A DNA stretch of 54,056 bases, taken from the NCBI GenBank assembly GCA_913050245.1, contig CAJWZJ010000007.1:1-54056 (forward strand), written 5' to 3'. The stretch's first letter is position 1; each line of letters begins with the position of its first letter. Positions 45,055 through 53,420 of this stretch are shown piece by piece. The DNA comes from an uncultured bacterium (GTDB lineage: Bacteria; Desulfobacterota_D; UBA1144). The notes beneath the pieces are model-generated. The model had not been told where the DNA came from and searched no databases. It was given only the letters and a program-made list of their open reading frames with translations. A program made the position numbers and the translations under genes.

Positions 45055-45085
45055 ATTTTTATGTACTAATATTGGAGGTCTAAAT

Positions 45086-46252
45086 ATGTCTTTTATTACA
45101 GATGATCATGAAGAATTCAGATCAGCAGTGAGAAAATTTACCGATGAGGAAATAGTTCCAATAGCTGCAGATATTGACTCTTACAAATACCCCGAAATTC
45201 CCCAAGATATTATTAAAAAAATGGCGGAGCAAGGATATTTTGGTGTTATTTTTCCTGAAGAGTATGACGGATTAGGTTTAGACAATATAACACTAACTAT
45301 AGTCTCAGAGGAATTAAGTAGAGGAATTCTGAGCGTGGGAAGTGTTATGACAAGAGGAATTATTACTGGAACTCTTCTTTTATCTCATGGAACTGACGAA
45401 CAAAAAAAGAAATTTTTACCTGGAATTGCTAGAGGAGAAACAATGACAGCTGCGGCTTTTACAGAACCTGACTCTGGTTCTGATTCAGGAAGTATGATAA
45501 CAAAAGCTACTAAAGTTGATGGAGGATATATACTTAATGGTGCTAAAGCATGGTGTACTTATGCTAATAGAGCAAACTTTTTGACAGTTCTAGCGAGGAC
45601 TGATCCTGATACAAGCAAAAGGCATAAGGGTTTAAGCATATTTCTTGTTGAGAAAGAACCTGGAGACGATATAATCCATCCCAATATAAAAGGTGAACCA
45701 ATTCCAACGGTTGGATATCATGGAATGAGATCTTACAATCTTGCCCTAGAGGATGTCTTTGTACCTGAAGAAAATTTAATTGGGGGTGAGGAAAATAAAG
45801 GTTTTTATCAACTAATGGCAACTTATGAATCTGCTAGGCTTCAAACAGCGGCAAGAGCTGTTGGAGTTGCCCAGGCTGCTTTTGATTATGCTCTTCAATA
45901 TTCAAAGGAAAGAGAACAATTTGGTAAACCTATATCTGAACACCAGGCTATAAGAATGAAGCTATCAGAGATGGCTACTGAACTTGAGGCATCAAGACAG
46001 CTGGTATATTATGCTGCATCAATGAAAGATTCTGGTAAAAGATGTGACTTAGAGGCTGGAATGGCAAAAGTAAAATCTGCAAAGGCTGTTGAATATATTA
46101 CAAGAGAAGCAATGCAGATATTAGGTGGCTATGGATATTCAAAAGAATTCCCTGTAGAGAGATATTGGAGAGATGCTAGAGTAATAAGTATTTTTGAAGG
46201 AACTAGTGAGATTCAGCATGAAGTAATTGCTAAATCTTTATTAAACAAATAG
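45086..46252 (+). CDS. Acyl-CoA dehydrogenase
   Basis: A 388-residue flavoprotein. Landmarks are FTEPDSGSD (FAD-binding loop), NGAKAWCTYANRA, AYESARLQTAARAVG, KEREQFGKPISEHQAIRMK, and RDARVISIFEGTSEIQ, in which the Glu of FEGTSEI is in the catalytic place. The length is that of ordinary short/medium-chain acyl-CoA dehydrogenases; methylsuccinyl-CoA dehydrogenase (Mcd) of the ethylmalonyl-CoA pathway is longer (about 540-550 in known enzymes). It is the first gene of a run with malyl-CoA lyase-like and ethylmalonyl-CoA mutase genes. A dehydrogenase acting on branched C4-C5 acyl-CoA is likely; the exact substrate is unknown. Confidence 0.9.
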   Translation: MSFITDDHEEFRSAVRKFTDEEIVPIAADIDSYKYPEIPQDIIKKMAEQGYFGVIFPEEYDGLGLDNITLTIVSEELSRGILSVGSVMTRGIITGTLLLSHGTDEQKKKFLPGIARGETMTAAAFTEPDSGSDSGSMITKATKVDGGYILNGAKAWCTYANRANFLTVLARTDPDTSKRHKGLSIFLVEKEPGDDIIHPNIKGEPIPTVGYHGMRSYNLALEDVFVPEENLIGGEENKGFYQLMATYESARLQTAARAVGVAQAAFDYALQYSKEREQFGKPISEHQAIRMKLSEMATELEASRQLVYYAASMKDSGKRCDLEAGMAKVKSAKAVEYITREAMQILGGYGYSKEFPVERYWRDARVISIFEGTSEIQHEVIAKSLLNK

Positions 46253-46275
46253 TTTTTTAAATCAGGAGGAGAAAT

Positions 46276-47307
46276 ATGTTTGTATTAGATGGAGGAACAA
46301 GGGTTGTTGTTCCTAGAACCGAATTAACTTACCCAGGACATAACATGAAGTTGCATACAAATGCTGCGAGTGCTGAAAAAACGCCAGTGGATCATGTAAT
46401 GGCTGACTTAGAAGATGCCTGTCCTTATGAATTTAAAGGTGATCAGAGTAGAGCAACAATGGTAGAGGCTTTGAATACTTTAGACTTTGGAAAAAAAGTT
46501 ATTACTGTTAGGCCCAACAATATAAGATCAGAATTTTTCAGAGGAGATATGGAGGCTATTCTTAGTGGAGCTGTTGATAAATTTCATGGAATTATAATTC
46601 CAAAATGTAATGGACCAGAGGATGTTAAACTTGTATCAGATACACTAGATGAATTAGAAGCTAAAAATGGCTGGAAGACAAAGTTAGCAATTGAGGCGTT
46701 AATTGAAAGACCAGGTGCTTTAGAGTCAGCTCTTGAAATGGCAAAGGCATCTCCGAGGATGGCTGGTTTAATATTTGGAATTGCCGATTATACTGCAGAG
46801 CTTGGAGTAGATCCAAGCGCGTGTCTGGATATACAAAATGAAGTATTTTATTACGAAAAAAAAGCTGTAATAACTGCTGCAAAAGCTGCAGGGCTTCATG
46901 CAATAGACAATGTTTATCTAGGTCTTTGGAGAAAAGATGATTCTCCAGAAAGAGTAAAAGAGGTTGAAGACGGACTTAGAAAGAAAGTACAAGGATCTGC
47001 TTTGATAGGAATGGACGGCACTTGGGTTATTCATCCTCAACAAGCTATTATTTCGAATGAAGCTTTCACTCCAAATGAAGAGCAAGTCAAAGCTGCAAAA
47101 CATCAATTAGATTTTTACCATGAAATGGGTGGTGGGTCTATGTTTGATCCAGAAACAGGAGAGATGATTGACGAAGCAACGGCTAAAATTGCCCTGATGA
47201 GAGTCTCTAAGGCATATTTAGCTGGATTGGTTGATAAAGACTATCTCGATTCAATGGCTGAAAAAAGTAAGTCTATAACTGGCTATGATATACTAGGTAA
47301 TAATTAG
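46276..47307 (+). CDS. HpcH/HpaI-type CoA-ester lyase, likely malyl-CoA/beta-methylmalyl-CoA lyase
   Basis: A 343-residue TIM-barrel lyase of the citrate lyase beta/malyl-CoA lyase group. The sequence shows HVMADLEDACPY (metal/substrate Asp-Glu), KVITVRPNN (Arg), LAIEALIERPGAL (catalytic Glu), GLIFGIADYTAELG and GMDGTWVIHPQQ. These are in the order and length of Mcl1, which splits beta-methylmalyl-CoA into glyoxylate and propionyl-CoA, or malyl-CoA into glyoxylate and acetyl-CoA. AGGAGGAG precedes the ATG. It stands between the acyl-CoA dehydrogenase and ethylmalonyl-CoA mutase; this neighbourhood favours the ethylmalonyl-CoA role. Confidence 0.85.
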   Translation: MFVLDGGTRVVVPRTELTYPGHNMKLHTNAASAEKTPVDHVMADLEDACPYEFKGDQSRATMVEALNTLDFGKKVITVRPNNIRSEFFRGDMEAILSGAVDKFHGIIIPKCNGPEDVKLVSDTLDELEAKNGWKTKLAIEALIERPGALESALEMAKASPRMAGLIFGIADYTAELGVDPSACLDIQNEVFYYEKKAVITAAKAAGLHAIDNVYLGLWRKDDSPERVKEVEDGLRKKVQGSALIGMDGTWVIHPQQAIISNEAFTPNEEQVKAAKHQLDFYHEMGGGSMFDPETGEMIDEATAKIALMRVSKAYLAGLVDKDYLDSMAEKSKSITGYDILGNN

Positions 47308-47317
47308 TTTTATTGTT

Positions 47318-49279
47318 ATGGAAAAAAAAATTGATAGACCTTGGATAATGAGAACCTATGCTGGTCATACAACAGCAGAGGATACGAACAAACTATTTAA
47401 GACTAATCTTTCGAAAGGGCAAACAGGTTTAAGTGTTGCTTTTGACTTACCTACTCAAACGGGTTATGACTCGGACCACATTTTGGCTCAGGGTGAAGTA
47501 GGCAAAGTTGGGGTTCCCATATCTCATATTTCTGATATGGAAAAACTATTTGAAGGAATCCCATTAGACAAGATGAATACATCGATGACAATTAATGCAA
47601 CTGCTGCTTGGTTGCTTGCATTATATTGTGGAGTCGCCAGAAAAAATAATATTGATTTAAGTCTTTTACAAGGTACTACTCAAAATGATTTGCTAAAAGA
47701 ATATCTATCAAGAGGAACTTACATTTTCCCTCCAACAGAATCAATCAAAATTATCACTGATATGATTATTTTTTGTTATAAAAATATCCCAAAATGGAAT
47801 CCTACAAATATATGTAGTTATCATCTTCAGGAAGCGGGAGCCACTCCTGTGCAAGAACTCGCTTTTGCTTTATCTAATGCAATTTGTATTCTTGACTCAG
47901 TCAAAAATTCAGGACAAATTCCTGAGAAAGACTTTCAAAAAGTTGTTGGGAGAATTTCATTTTTTGTTAATGCAGGAATTAGATTTGTTGAAGAACTATG
48001 TAAAATGCGTGCATTTACTGAGATGTGGGATGAAATATGTACTGAAAGGTATGGAGTTGAAGATCCAAAATATAAAAGATTTAGATATGGTGTTCAGGTT
48101 AATTCTTTGGGTCTTACAGCCCAACAACCTGAAAATAATGTAGCAAGAATAATAATAGAGATGTTAGCAGTGACTTTAAGTAAAGATTCTAGGGCAAGAG
48201 CTATACAACTTCCAGGATGGAACGAAGCTCTTGGGTTGCCTAGGCCTTGGGACCAGCAATGGTCTTTAAGATTTCAACAGATTCTAGCATTTGAAACAGA
48301 TCTTCTTGAATACGGTGATATATTCGAGGGGTCAAATGTAATAAATGAAAATGTTAAAAAACTTAAAGAAGAAGCATATAATGAAATAAAAAAAATAGAC
48401 GATATGGGTGGTGCTGCAGTAGCGCTGGAAAATGGATATATGAAAGAAGCTTTAGTTTCTTCACTCTCTAAAAGGTCCAAGCAAATAGAAGATGGTACAA
48501 AAAAAGTAATAGGTGTTAATTGTTTTACAGAAACTGAAGACTCTCCAATAGGAGCAAATGAATCCATACAGAAGGTTGATGAAAAATTAGTAAAAGATAA
48601 AATTGATTCTTTGATTAATTTTAAAGATAATAGGGATAATAAAAAAGTTGAAGAATCATTAAATAAATTGGAAAGCTCTATTAATAATTCAGAAAATATA
48701 ATGGAGTCAACTATAGATTGCGTTATTAATGGTGTTACAACAGGTGAATGGGCGGGAAAGCTTAGAGAAATGTTTGGTGAATATAGGCCACCTACTGGAA
48801 CATCAATATCAACTGGAATTGATGATGATGAAATAAATGAAGTAAGAAATAAAATCTCTAATGTCGCGAAAAAACTTGGAAGACCAATTAAAATTTTGAT
48901 TGGGAAGCCGGGACTTGATGGACATTCAAATGGAGCTGAACAGATTGCTGTGAGAGCCAGAGATGTAGGAATGGAAGTTATATATCATGGTATAAGGCTT
49001 ACACCAGATGAAATCGTAAGTACTATTGAGCAAGAGAATGTAGACCTAGTGGGTTTAAGTATCTTGTCTGGATCACATCTTTCTATTGTTCCTAAAATTA
49101 TCGATATGATTAAAGATAAAGGTTTTGAAAGTACTCCCTTAATAGTTGGAGGAATAATACCTGATGAAGATCATCCAACACTAAAAGGATGTGGCGTTAA
49201 AGCAGTTTATACTCCTAAAGATTATTCGTTAAATGAAATCATGACAGATTTTGCTTCGATAGTAGAATCAAGCATTTAA
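47318..49279 (+). CDS. meaA: Ethylmalonyl-CoA mutase (MeaA-like)
   Basis: A 653-residue adenosylcobalamin-dependent mutase, single chain. The TIM-barrel part spans residues 1-490: RPWIMRTYAGHTTAEDTN, GLSVAFDLPTQTGYDSDH, MNTSMTINATAAWLLALY, LQEAGATPVQELAF, NSLGLTAQQPENN and RPWDQQWSLRFQQ. The B12 domain spans about 520-650 with the cobalt-binding motif D-x-H-x-x-G in GLDGHSNGAEQ. These barrel sequences match, as I recall them, the Ecm/MeaA group rather than methylmalonyl-CoA mutase, which is larger (about 710-730) or in two chains. Ecm converts ethylmalonyl-CoA to methylsuccinyl-CoA. Ten bases after the lyase gene. The lack of a clear ribosome binding site is noted. Confidence 0.85.
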   Translation: MEKKIDRPWIMRTYAGHTTAEDTNKLFKTNLSKGQTGLSVAFDLPTQTGYDSDHILAQGEVGKVGVPISHISDMEKLFEGIPLDKMNTSMTINATAAWLLALYCGVARKNNIDLSLLQGTTQNDLLKEYLSRGTYIFPPTESIKIITDMIIFCYKNIPKWNPTNICSYHLQEAGATPVQELAFALSNAICILDSVKNSGQIPEKDFQKVVGRISFFVNAGIRFVEELCKMRAFTEMWDEICTERYGVEDPKYKRFRYGVQVNSLGLTAQQPENNVARIIIEMLAVTLSKDSRARAIQLPGWNEALGLPRPWDQQWSLRFQQILAFETDLLEYGDIFEGSNVINENVKKLKEEAYNEIKKIDDMGGAAVALENGYMKEALVSSLSKRSKQIEDGTKKVIGVNCFTETEDSPIGANESIQKVDEKLVKDKIDSLINFKDNRDNKKVEESLNKLESSINNSENIMESTIDCVINGVTTGEWAGKLREMFGEYRPPTGTSISTGIDDDEINEVRNKISNVAKKLGRPIKILIGKPGLDGHSNGAEQIAVRARDVGMEVIYHGIRLTPDEIVSTIEQENVDLVGLSILSGSHLSIVPKIIDMIKDKGFESTPLIVGGIIPDEDHPTLKGCGVKAVYTPKDYSLNEIMTDFASIVESSI

Positions 49280-49280
49280 G

Positions 49281-49946
49281 TTATCTTCTTCTTCGCTTAC
49301 CATATCTCATTTCTTCTTCATAAGTTTGATATTCATCAATGAACTTATCTTTAAATTCTTTAAATCTTCTAGATTTCTCCAAAGAAGAATTCACCTCAGA
49401 TAAAATTAAAACTTTGGAATCTCTATCAATAGATAGGAAAACTTCTATATCTCCATTAGTCCACTCATATGTATCATAAGAATATATGGATGATTCAGAT
49501 GTTGGTTCGGAATAAAATTCTACTAAAAAGGCATATATGGATGATACTATTTCATCTAGATTTGTTTGATTTAATGCATCAATAAATATCCTAGAGGATA
49601 AGAAATTGCCATCAAAAAAATCTATATTTGATTCAATTTGCTTATAGGAAAAAGCGCTTTTAGTATCAATTAAACTTCCTTTAACAATATATATTTTTAA
49701 ATCTTTTTTTGAATCGGTAGACTCTGAATAATCAATATTTTTTTCTTCTAACTTCTTCTCCAATTTTCCACTAGATATATTAGAGCTAAAACCTGAGAAT
49801 AATTCTTGATTATTAAATTCTATTGTTTCACTTGATTTATCATCGGGCATCACCCAATCTGGTCTTTTTTCCCATGTATCTGAGACCCATGAGCAAGAAT
49901 AAAAGAGCATAATAAATATAAATATGAAAAAATTTCTATAACTCAT
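49281..49946 (-). CDS. Lipoprotein of unknown function
   Basis: A 221-residue protein with an N-terminal lipoprotein signal: FIFIFIMLFYSC, with Cys18 as the likely lipidated residue. The rest is acidic with many serines and ends in a strikingly basic tail (RYGKRRRR). Two predicted alternating-strand areas (DLKIYIVKGSLIDTK, GDIEVFLSIDRDSKVLILSEVNS) suggest a beta-rich domain. I do not recognise it. It is four bases downstream of another exported gene (49951) and ends one base from the ecm stop. Confidence 0.7.
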   Translation of the reverse strand: MSYRNFFIFIFIMLFYSCSWVSDTWEKRPDWVMPDDKSSETIEFNNQELFSGFSSNISSGKLEKKLEEKNIDYSESTDSKKDLKIYIVKGSLIDTKSAFSYKQIESNIDFFDGNFLSSRIFIDALNQTNLDEIVSSIYAFLVEFYSEPTSESSIYSYDTYEWTNGDIEVFLSIDRDSKVLILSEVNSSLEKSRRFKEFKDKFIDEYQTYEEEMRYGKRRRR

Positions 49947-49950
49947 CTCT

Positions 49951-50184
49951 TTAGTATTTGTCCCTAGGAGTTCCTGGCTTATATACCTTATCCTCTTTGC
50001 TATTAATTGTCTGATTGTCTATTTTTTTATTTTTTGTTAAATCCCTAACTTTTATGGTTTCAGTATGATGCTTGATTTCTTTATTTTTTTTTCCGTAGTT
50101 CCAGTTTTCCCTTGGTGAACAAAATCCATTTGTATTAAGATAAGTTAAAAAAAATAAAATCAAAGAAAGTTTTAATAAAAACAT
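49951..50184 (-). CDS. Small exported hypothetical protein
   Basis: A 77-residue protein with a probable signal peptide (residues 1-22, LLKLSLILFFLTYLNTNGFC, with Cys22 possibly lipidated or part of a cleaved signal). The remaining 55 residues are hydrophilic and basic with asparagines and no predicted structure. It lies next to the lipoprotein at 49281 and is divergent from tonB across 35 bases. No function is suggested. Confidence 0.6.
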   Translation of the reverse strand: MFLLKLSLILFFLTYLNTNGFCSPRENWNYGKKNKEIKHHTETIKVRDLTKNKKIDNQTINSKEDKVYKPGTPRDKY

Positions 50185-50219
50185 CTATACTTATAATACA
50201 TTTTATTGGATTAAAATAA

Positions 50220-51017
50220 ATGATGAATTTGAAGAAAAAAATAAGTAGAAATATTTTTTTATTTCTCTCAGTTATTATTCATTTATTAATTTTTATTTTT
50301 GCGTTTATACTATCCGATCTAGATTTTAAATTTAAAAAACCTCTGCAATATATTGAAATAACTGAAATAATTCAAGATAGTAATGAAATAGATAATGATG
50401 CTGAGAGACTTGCAAAAAGCAGTAACAAAGCATTAAAAGAATCAGCCCCAAAGGAAATTATCAATAACTATAAAAAACCATCTCCAGAAAAGAAAGAATC
50501 AAGATTATCCAGGAAAACTGAAGAAAAAAACAAAAAAGATGATAATAAGAAAATGATAGACCAAGGTCAGTTGCCGAAAAAAGTTGATGAAAAAATAGCT
50601 AAAGAATCTAAAGACTCATCTGAATCTAAAAAGAGTATTTTTAAACCGAAAATAACATCAAAGGATGTTGATGAAAATGAGGAAACAGTTGATCTTGACA
50701 CTAAGGAATTCAAATATATTTCTTATTTTATTAAGATAAAGAGGAAAATCGAAATGGTTTGGTCTTACCCAAGGGATTCATATTTAAAGGGTCATACCGG
50801 AAAAGTTAGAGTTCTAATGTCATTAAACAGGGATGGGAAGCTTATTGATGTAAATATAATTGACTCATCAGGGTATGAGCTACTCGATAATGAAGCAAAA
50901 GATTCGATAATTGAAGCAGCTCCTTATCCTCCATTTCCAAAATCTTGGGGTAGTTTAGCTAAGCTAAATATTCGTGTAGCTTTCTCATACACTTTGGGAT
51001 CATGGGGATTTAGATAA
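50220..51017 (+). CDS. tonB: TonB/TolA-type energy transducer
   Basis: A 265-residue protein with three parts. Residues 10-32 form a membrane anchor (IFLFLSVIIHLLIFIFAFIL), with a His in the helix as in TonB. Residues 40-160 are a long, Lys/Glu/Ser-rich extended linker (SPEKKESRLSRKTEEKN, KKVDEKIAKESKDSSESKK). Residues 175-262 are a TonB C-terminal domain (KIEMVWSYPRD, GKVRVLMSLNRDGKLIDVNI, APYPPFPKSWG). It passes the energy of ExbB/ExbD to outer-membrane transporters. The linker lacks the prolines typical of enterobacterial TonB and so resembles TolA as well. ATG at 50220 or the next ATG at 50223. The exbBD genes are about 19 kb away. Confidence 0.88.
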   Translation: MMNLKKKISRNIFLFLSVIIHLLIFIFAFILSDLDFKFKKPLQYIEITEIIQDSNEIDNDAERLAKSSNKALKESAPKEIINNYKKPSPEKKESRLSRKTEEKNKKDDNKKMIDQGQLPKKVDEKIAKESKDSSESKKSIFKPKITSKDVDENEETVDLDTKEFKYISYFIKIKRKIEMVWSYPRDSYLKGHTGKVRVLMSLNRDGKLIDVNIIDSSGYELLDNEAKDSIIEAAPYPPFPKSWGSLAKLNIRVAFSYTLGSWGFR

Positions 51018-52029
51018 CATGAAAACCTTTTTTGGAAGTTACTTCTCCAATTATATAGTAAGGTTCATTATTCTTTCTAAGTAACTTTTCAATGTTTGAT
51101 AGCTTGTTTTTTTTGACGCTTAAAACTAATCCAATTCCCATATTAAAAACTCTAATCATCTCTGTATAATCTAATTTTGATCTTTCCATTATATCTATAA
51201 AAAGTTCGGGAATTTTCCAGCTGTTTTTTTTGATTGAAACACCCAAATTTTTATTCATTATCCTAGGTATATTTTCGATAAGACCTCCTCCAGTTATGTT
51301 AGCTATACCCGTTATTCCACAATCAGGGGTATAAATTTTATTGATAATCTTTGAATAAATCCTAGTTGGCATCATTAAATTTCTTAAAAGTTTTTTATTT
51401 GATGATGAATTAAGCATTTTTTTTGAATATATTTTTCTTATTAATGAGTAACCATTCGAATGTGGCCCTGATGAACACAAACCAATAAGAGTATCCCCCT
51501 TTTTGACATTTTTTTTCATAATTATATTTTTTTTATCAATTACTCCAACACTAAAGCCAGCAAGATCAAACTCATCCTTCTTGTACATATCCGGCATTTC
51601 AGCTGTTTCGCCACCTACGATTGAACACTGAGATTCAACGCAACCTAAGCTTATTCCTTTTACTATTCTAGAATGGTATTTAGCTGATAATTTTGATGTT
51701 GCAATATAGTCAAGAAAAAATAAAGGCTTGGCTCCAGTACAAATAAGATCATTAATACACATAGCAACCAAGTCAATTCCTAAGCCTTCTATTTTATTAG
51801 TGCTAACTCCTATTTGAACTTTTGTTCCAACACCATCAGTACATGATACAAGAACGGGTTGTTTTATCTTATTGATATCTAGACTATAAAGAGCGGCAAA
51901 AGAAGTTCTGTCACCAATTACATTTTTAGAAATTGTTTTTTTTAAATGAGGTTGAATTTTTTTAACGAAAAGATTTCCTTCGTCTATATTGACTCCAGCT
52001 TTCTTATAGGTAATTTTTTTAGCCGCCAT
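51010..52029 (-). CDS. purM: Phosphoribosylaminoimidazole synthetase (AIR synthetase)
   Basis: A 339-residue enzyme of purine synthesis that closes the imidazole ring of AIR from FGAM. TYKKAGVNIDEGN is the N-terminal motif, VSCTDGVGTKVQIG the ATP/Mg loop, MCINDLICTGAKPLFFLDYIAT and IVGGETAEMPDMY are diagnostic, and GIGLVLSV lies near the end. purN, often downstream, is absent; the operon instead contains the ActG-like gene just upstream (11-base overlap). Its 3' end overlaps tonB by eight bases. Confidence 0.95.
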   Translation of the reverse strand: MAAKKITYKKAGVNIDEGNLFVKKIQPHLKKTISKNVIGDRTSFAALYSLDINKIKQPVLVSCTDGVGTKVQIGVSTNKIEGLGIDLVAMCINDLICTGAKPLFFLDYIATSKLSAKYHSRIVKGISLGCVESQCSIVGGETAEMPDMYKKDEFDLAGFSVGVIDKKNIIMKKNVKKGDTLIGLCSSGPHSNGYSLIRKIYSKKMLNSSSNKKLLRNLMMPTRIYSKIINKIYTPDCGITGIANITGGGLIENIPRIMNKNLGVSIKKNSWKIPELFIDIMERSKLDYTEMIRVFNMGIGLVLSVKKNKLSNIEKLLRKNNEPYYIIGEVTSKKGFHVI

Positions 52030-52174
52030 AATATATATTAAATATAGTACGGATTAGGTGAGGAATAAAGGGCCCAAGAAAAGAGATTGTTACTAAAAGA
52101 GAAATAAACCCAAAAACACCGAGTGCAAAACCTATAGCTCCTGCTTTACCTAAGTTATTACTTTTTTTATCCAT
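52019..52174 (-). CDS. 51-residue single-helix membrane protein, candidate ActG of alternative complex III
   Basis: The ATG at 52174 overlaps the actF stop (TAATG), and the reading frame runs 51 codons to the TAA at 52019-52021, inside the first bases of purM. GGAG lies about ten bases before the ATG. The protein begins MDKKSNNLGKAGAIGFALG and has one long membrane helix, residues about 13-33, ending IRTIFNIYYGG. Alternative complex III of Rhodothermus contains a small single-helix subunit, ActG, so position and topology support that role; I have no sequence match. It would otherwise be an uncalled small ORF. Confidence 0.55.
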   Translation of the reverse strand: MDKKSNNLGKAGAIGFALGVFGFISLLVTISFLGPFIPHLIRTIFNIYYGG

Positions 52175-53403
52175 TAATGATGATCTCCATCTTCAAGTTT
52201 TTTTATTAAATATTTATCATTAGCTACGAAAACAGGGAATATAGATAAAAACTTAGTGACACAAAGTAAGAATAAGCAAAGAAAACCAAAGCTAACTAAA
52301 ACAACTTCTAAACCAATATGGAAATGATTATGCATTAATGATGGATATATAAGCCATATTTTTTCTAGAAAAAGCCCTAGAAAGGATACTGTAGCAATTG
52401 ATGCTATTATAGGCTTTACCAACTTTGTTGTTCTTGGAATTAAAGTAACAAAAGGTATCACAAAGACACATGTTAATATTGCCCAAACAAAAGTTTTATA
52501 AGGTTCTTCAAAAACTCTTAAGCCAACAAAGCCAGTTTCTTCGGGCATATTTCCATACCATATAGGTAAGAACTGAGAATACATACTATATAACCAAAAA
52601 ACAGAAAGACCGAACATTAATTTACCACAATCATAAAACTGCATCTCTGTTATTACATTCTGTAATTTAAATTTCAAAGTAAGCATAGATGATATAATCA
52701 CAGTTAGCATTAAAGCAGCTAAAACAGACGCCATAAAATAATAAACACCAAACAATGTACTATAGAAATGAGTATCAAGTGACATTATAAAATCAAAGGC
52801 AAGGAAACTCATTGATAATGCATATATAAATGCTATTGCAATTGAAAATTTATAAAGTTTGGAATCAAAATTTCCCTCATTTTCCATCAAAGGCTTTGAT
52901 AAAAATGAAAAGAAACCTTTTGTAATATTTGATCCGGCTAAATCTTGCCTAAGAGAATTATACAAATATAAATAAATTAAGACATGTAATCCTCCGACCA
53001 TTAAAAAGGTTCTACCAAAAACAAAACCTTCACCAAGCCAAAATACTTTTTGTGTATAAACATAATCTTTAGTCATATATGGCAAAGTATATTCTCCACC
53101 TATATATAAGAAGATTATAAATATAAAAACTATAGGAATAAAAGAACCAAAGGACTCAAATATTCTCATCATTGGTCGGCCCCAACTCGACTCAGTAATT
53201 CGCATAGCTGAAGCAAATAAAATACCGCCATGACTTACCCCAGCCCAAAAAAGAAAATTTAAGTGAAAAGCCGTCCATGCTAGGTCAGCATGACTGCCAA
53301 GTGCATAATAAACAAAAGAAGAAAAACCAATAGCAATACCTACATATAAAAAAAGTGTAAAACTTTTTGGAAAAACTAAGATTTTATTTAAATCTTGACT
53401 CAT
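52174..53403 (-). CDS. actF: Alternative complex III subunit ActF (NrfD-like membrane subunit)
   Basis: A 409-residue inner membrane protein with about ten helices. The opening FTLFLYVGIAIGFSSFVYYALGSHADLAW and HLNFLFWAGVSHGGILFASAMRI match ActF, the second NrfD-like subunit of the quinol:electron acceptor oxidoreductase. GEYTLPYMTKD, DFIMSLDTHFYST and MYSQFLPIWYGNMPEE are further hallmarks. It lacks iron-sulfur or heme motifs, as expected. It is downstream of actE (17 bases) and is the last large gene of the operon seen in this window. Confidence 0.92.
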   Translation of the reverse strand: MSQDLNKILVFPKSFTLFLYVGIAIGFSSFVYYALGSHADLAWTAFHLNFLFWAGVSHGGILFASAMRITESSWGRPMMRIFESFGSFIPIVFIFIIFLYIGGEYTLPYMTKDYVYTQKVFWLGEGFVFGRTFLMVGGLHVLIYLYLYNSLRQDLAGSNITKGFFSFLSKPLMENEGNFDSKLYKFSIAIAFIYALSMSFLAFDFIMSLDTHFYSTLFGVYYFMASVLAALMLTVIISSMLTLKFKLQNVITEMQFYDCGKLMFGLSVFWLYSMYSQFLPIWYGNMPEETGFVGLRVFEEPYKTFVWAILTCVFVIPFVTLIPRTTKLVKPIIASIATVSFLGLFLEKIWLIYPSLMHNHFHIGLEVVLVSFGFLCLFLLCVTKFLSIFPVFVANDKYLIKKLEDGDHH

Positions 53404-53420
53404 TATTAAAAAAACTCCTT

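Noticed and set aside
47865-48143. 92-residue frame inside the mutase gene
   Set aside because: It is a shadow of the mutase in another frame; the mutase motifs run through it without a break.
47318-49279. Methylmalonyl-CoA mutase
   Set aside because: Length (653) and the barrel motifs (RPWIMRTYAGHTTAEDTN, RPWDQQWSLRFQQ) fit Ecm/MeaA as I know them; MCM large chains are longer. A phylogeny would settle it.
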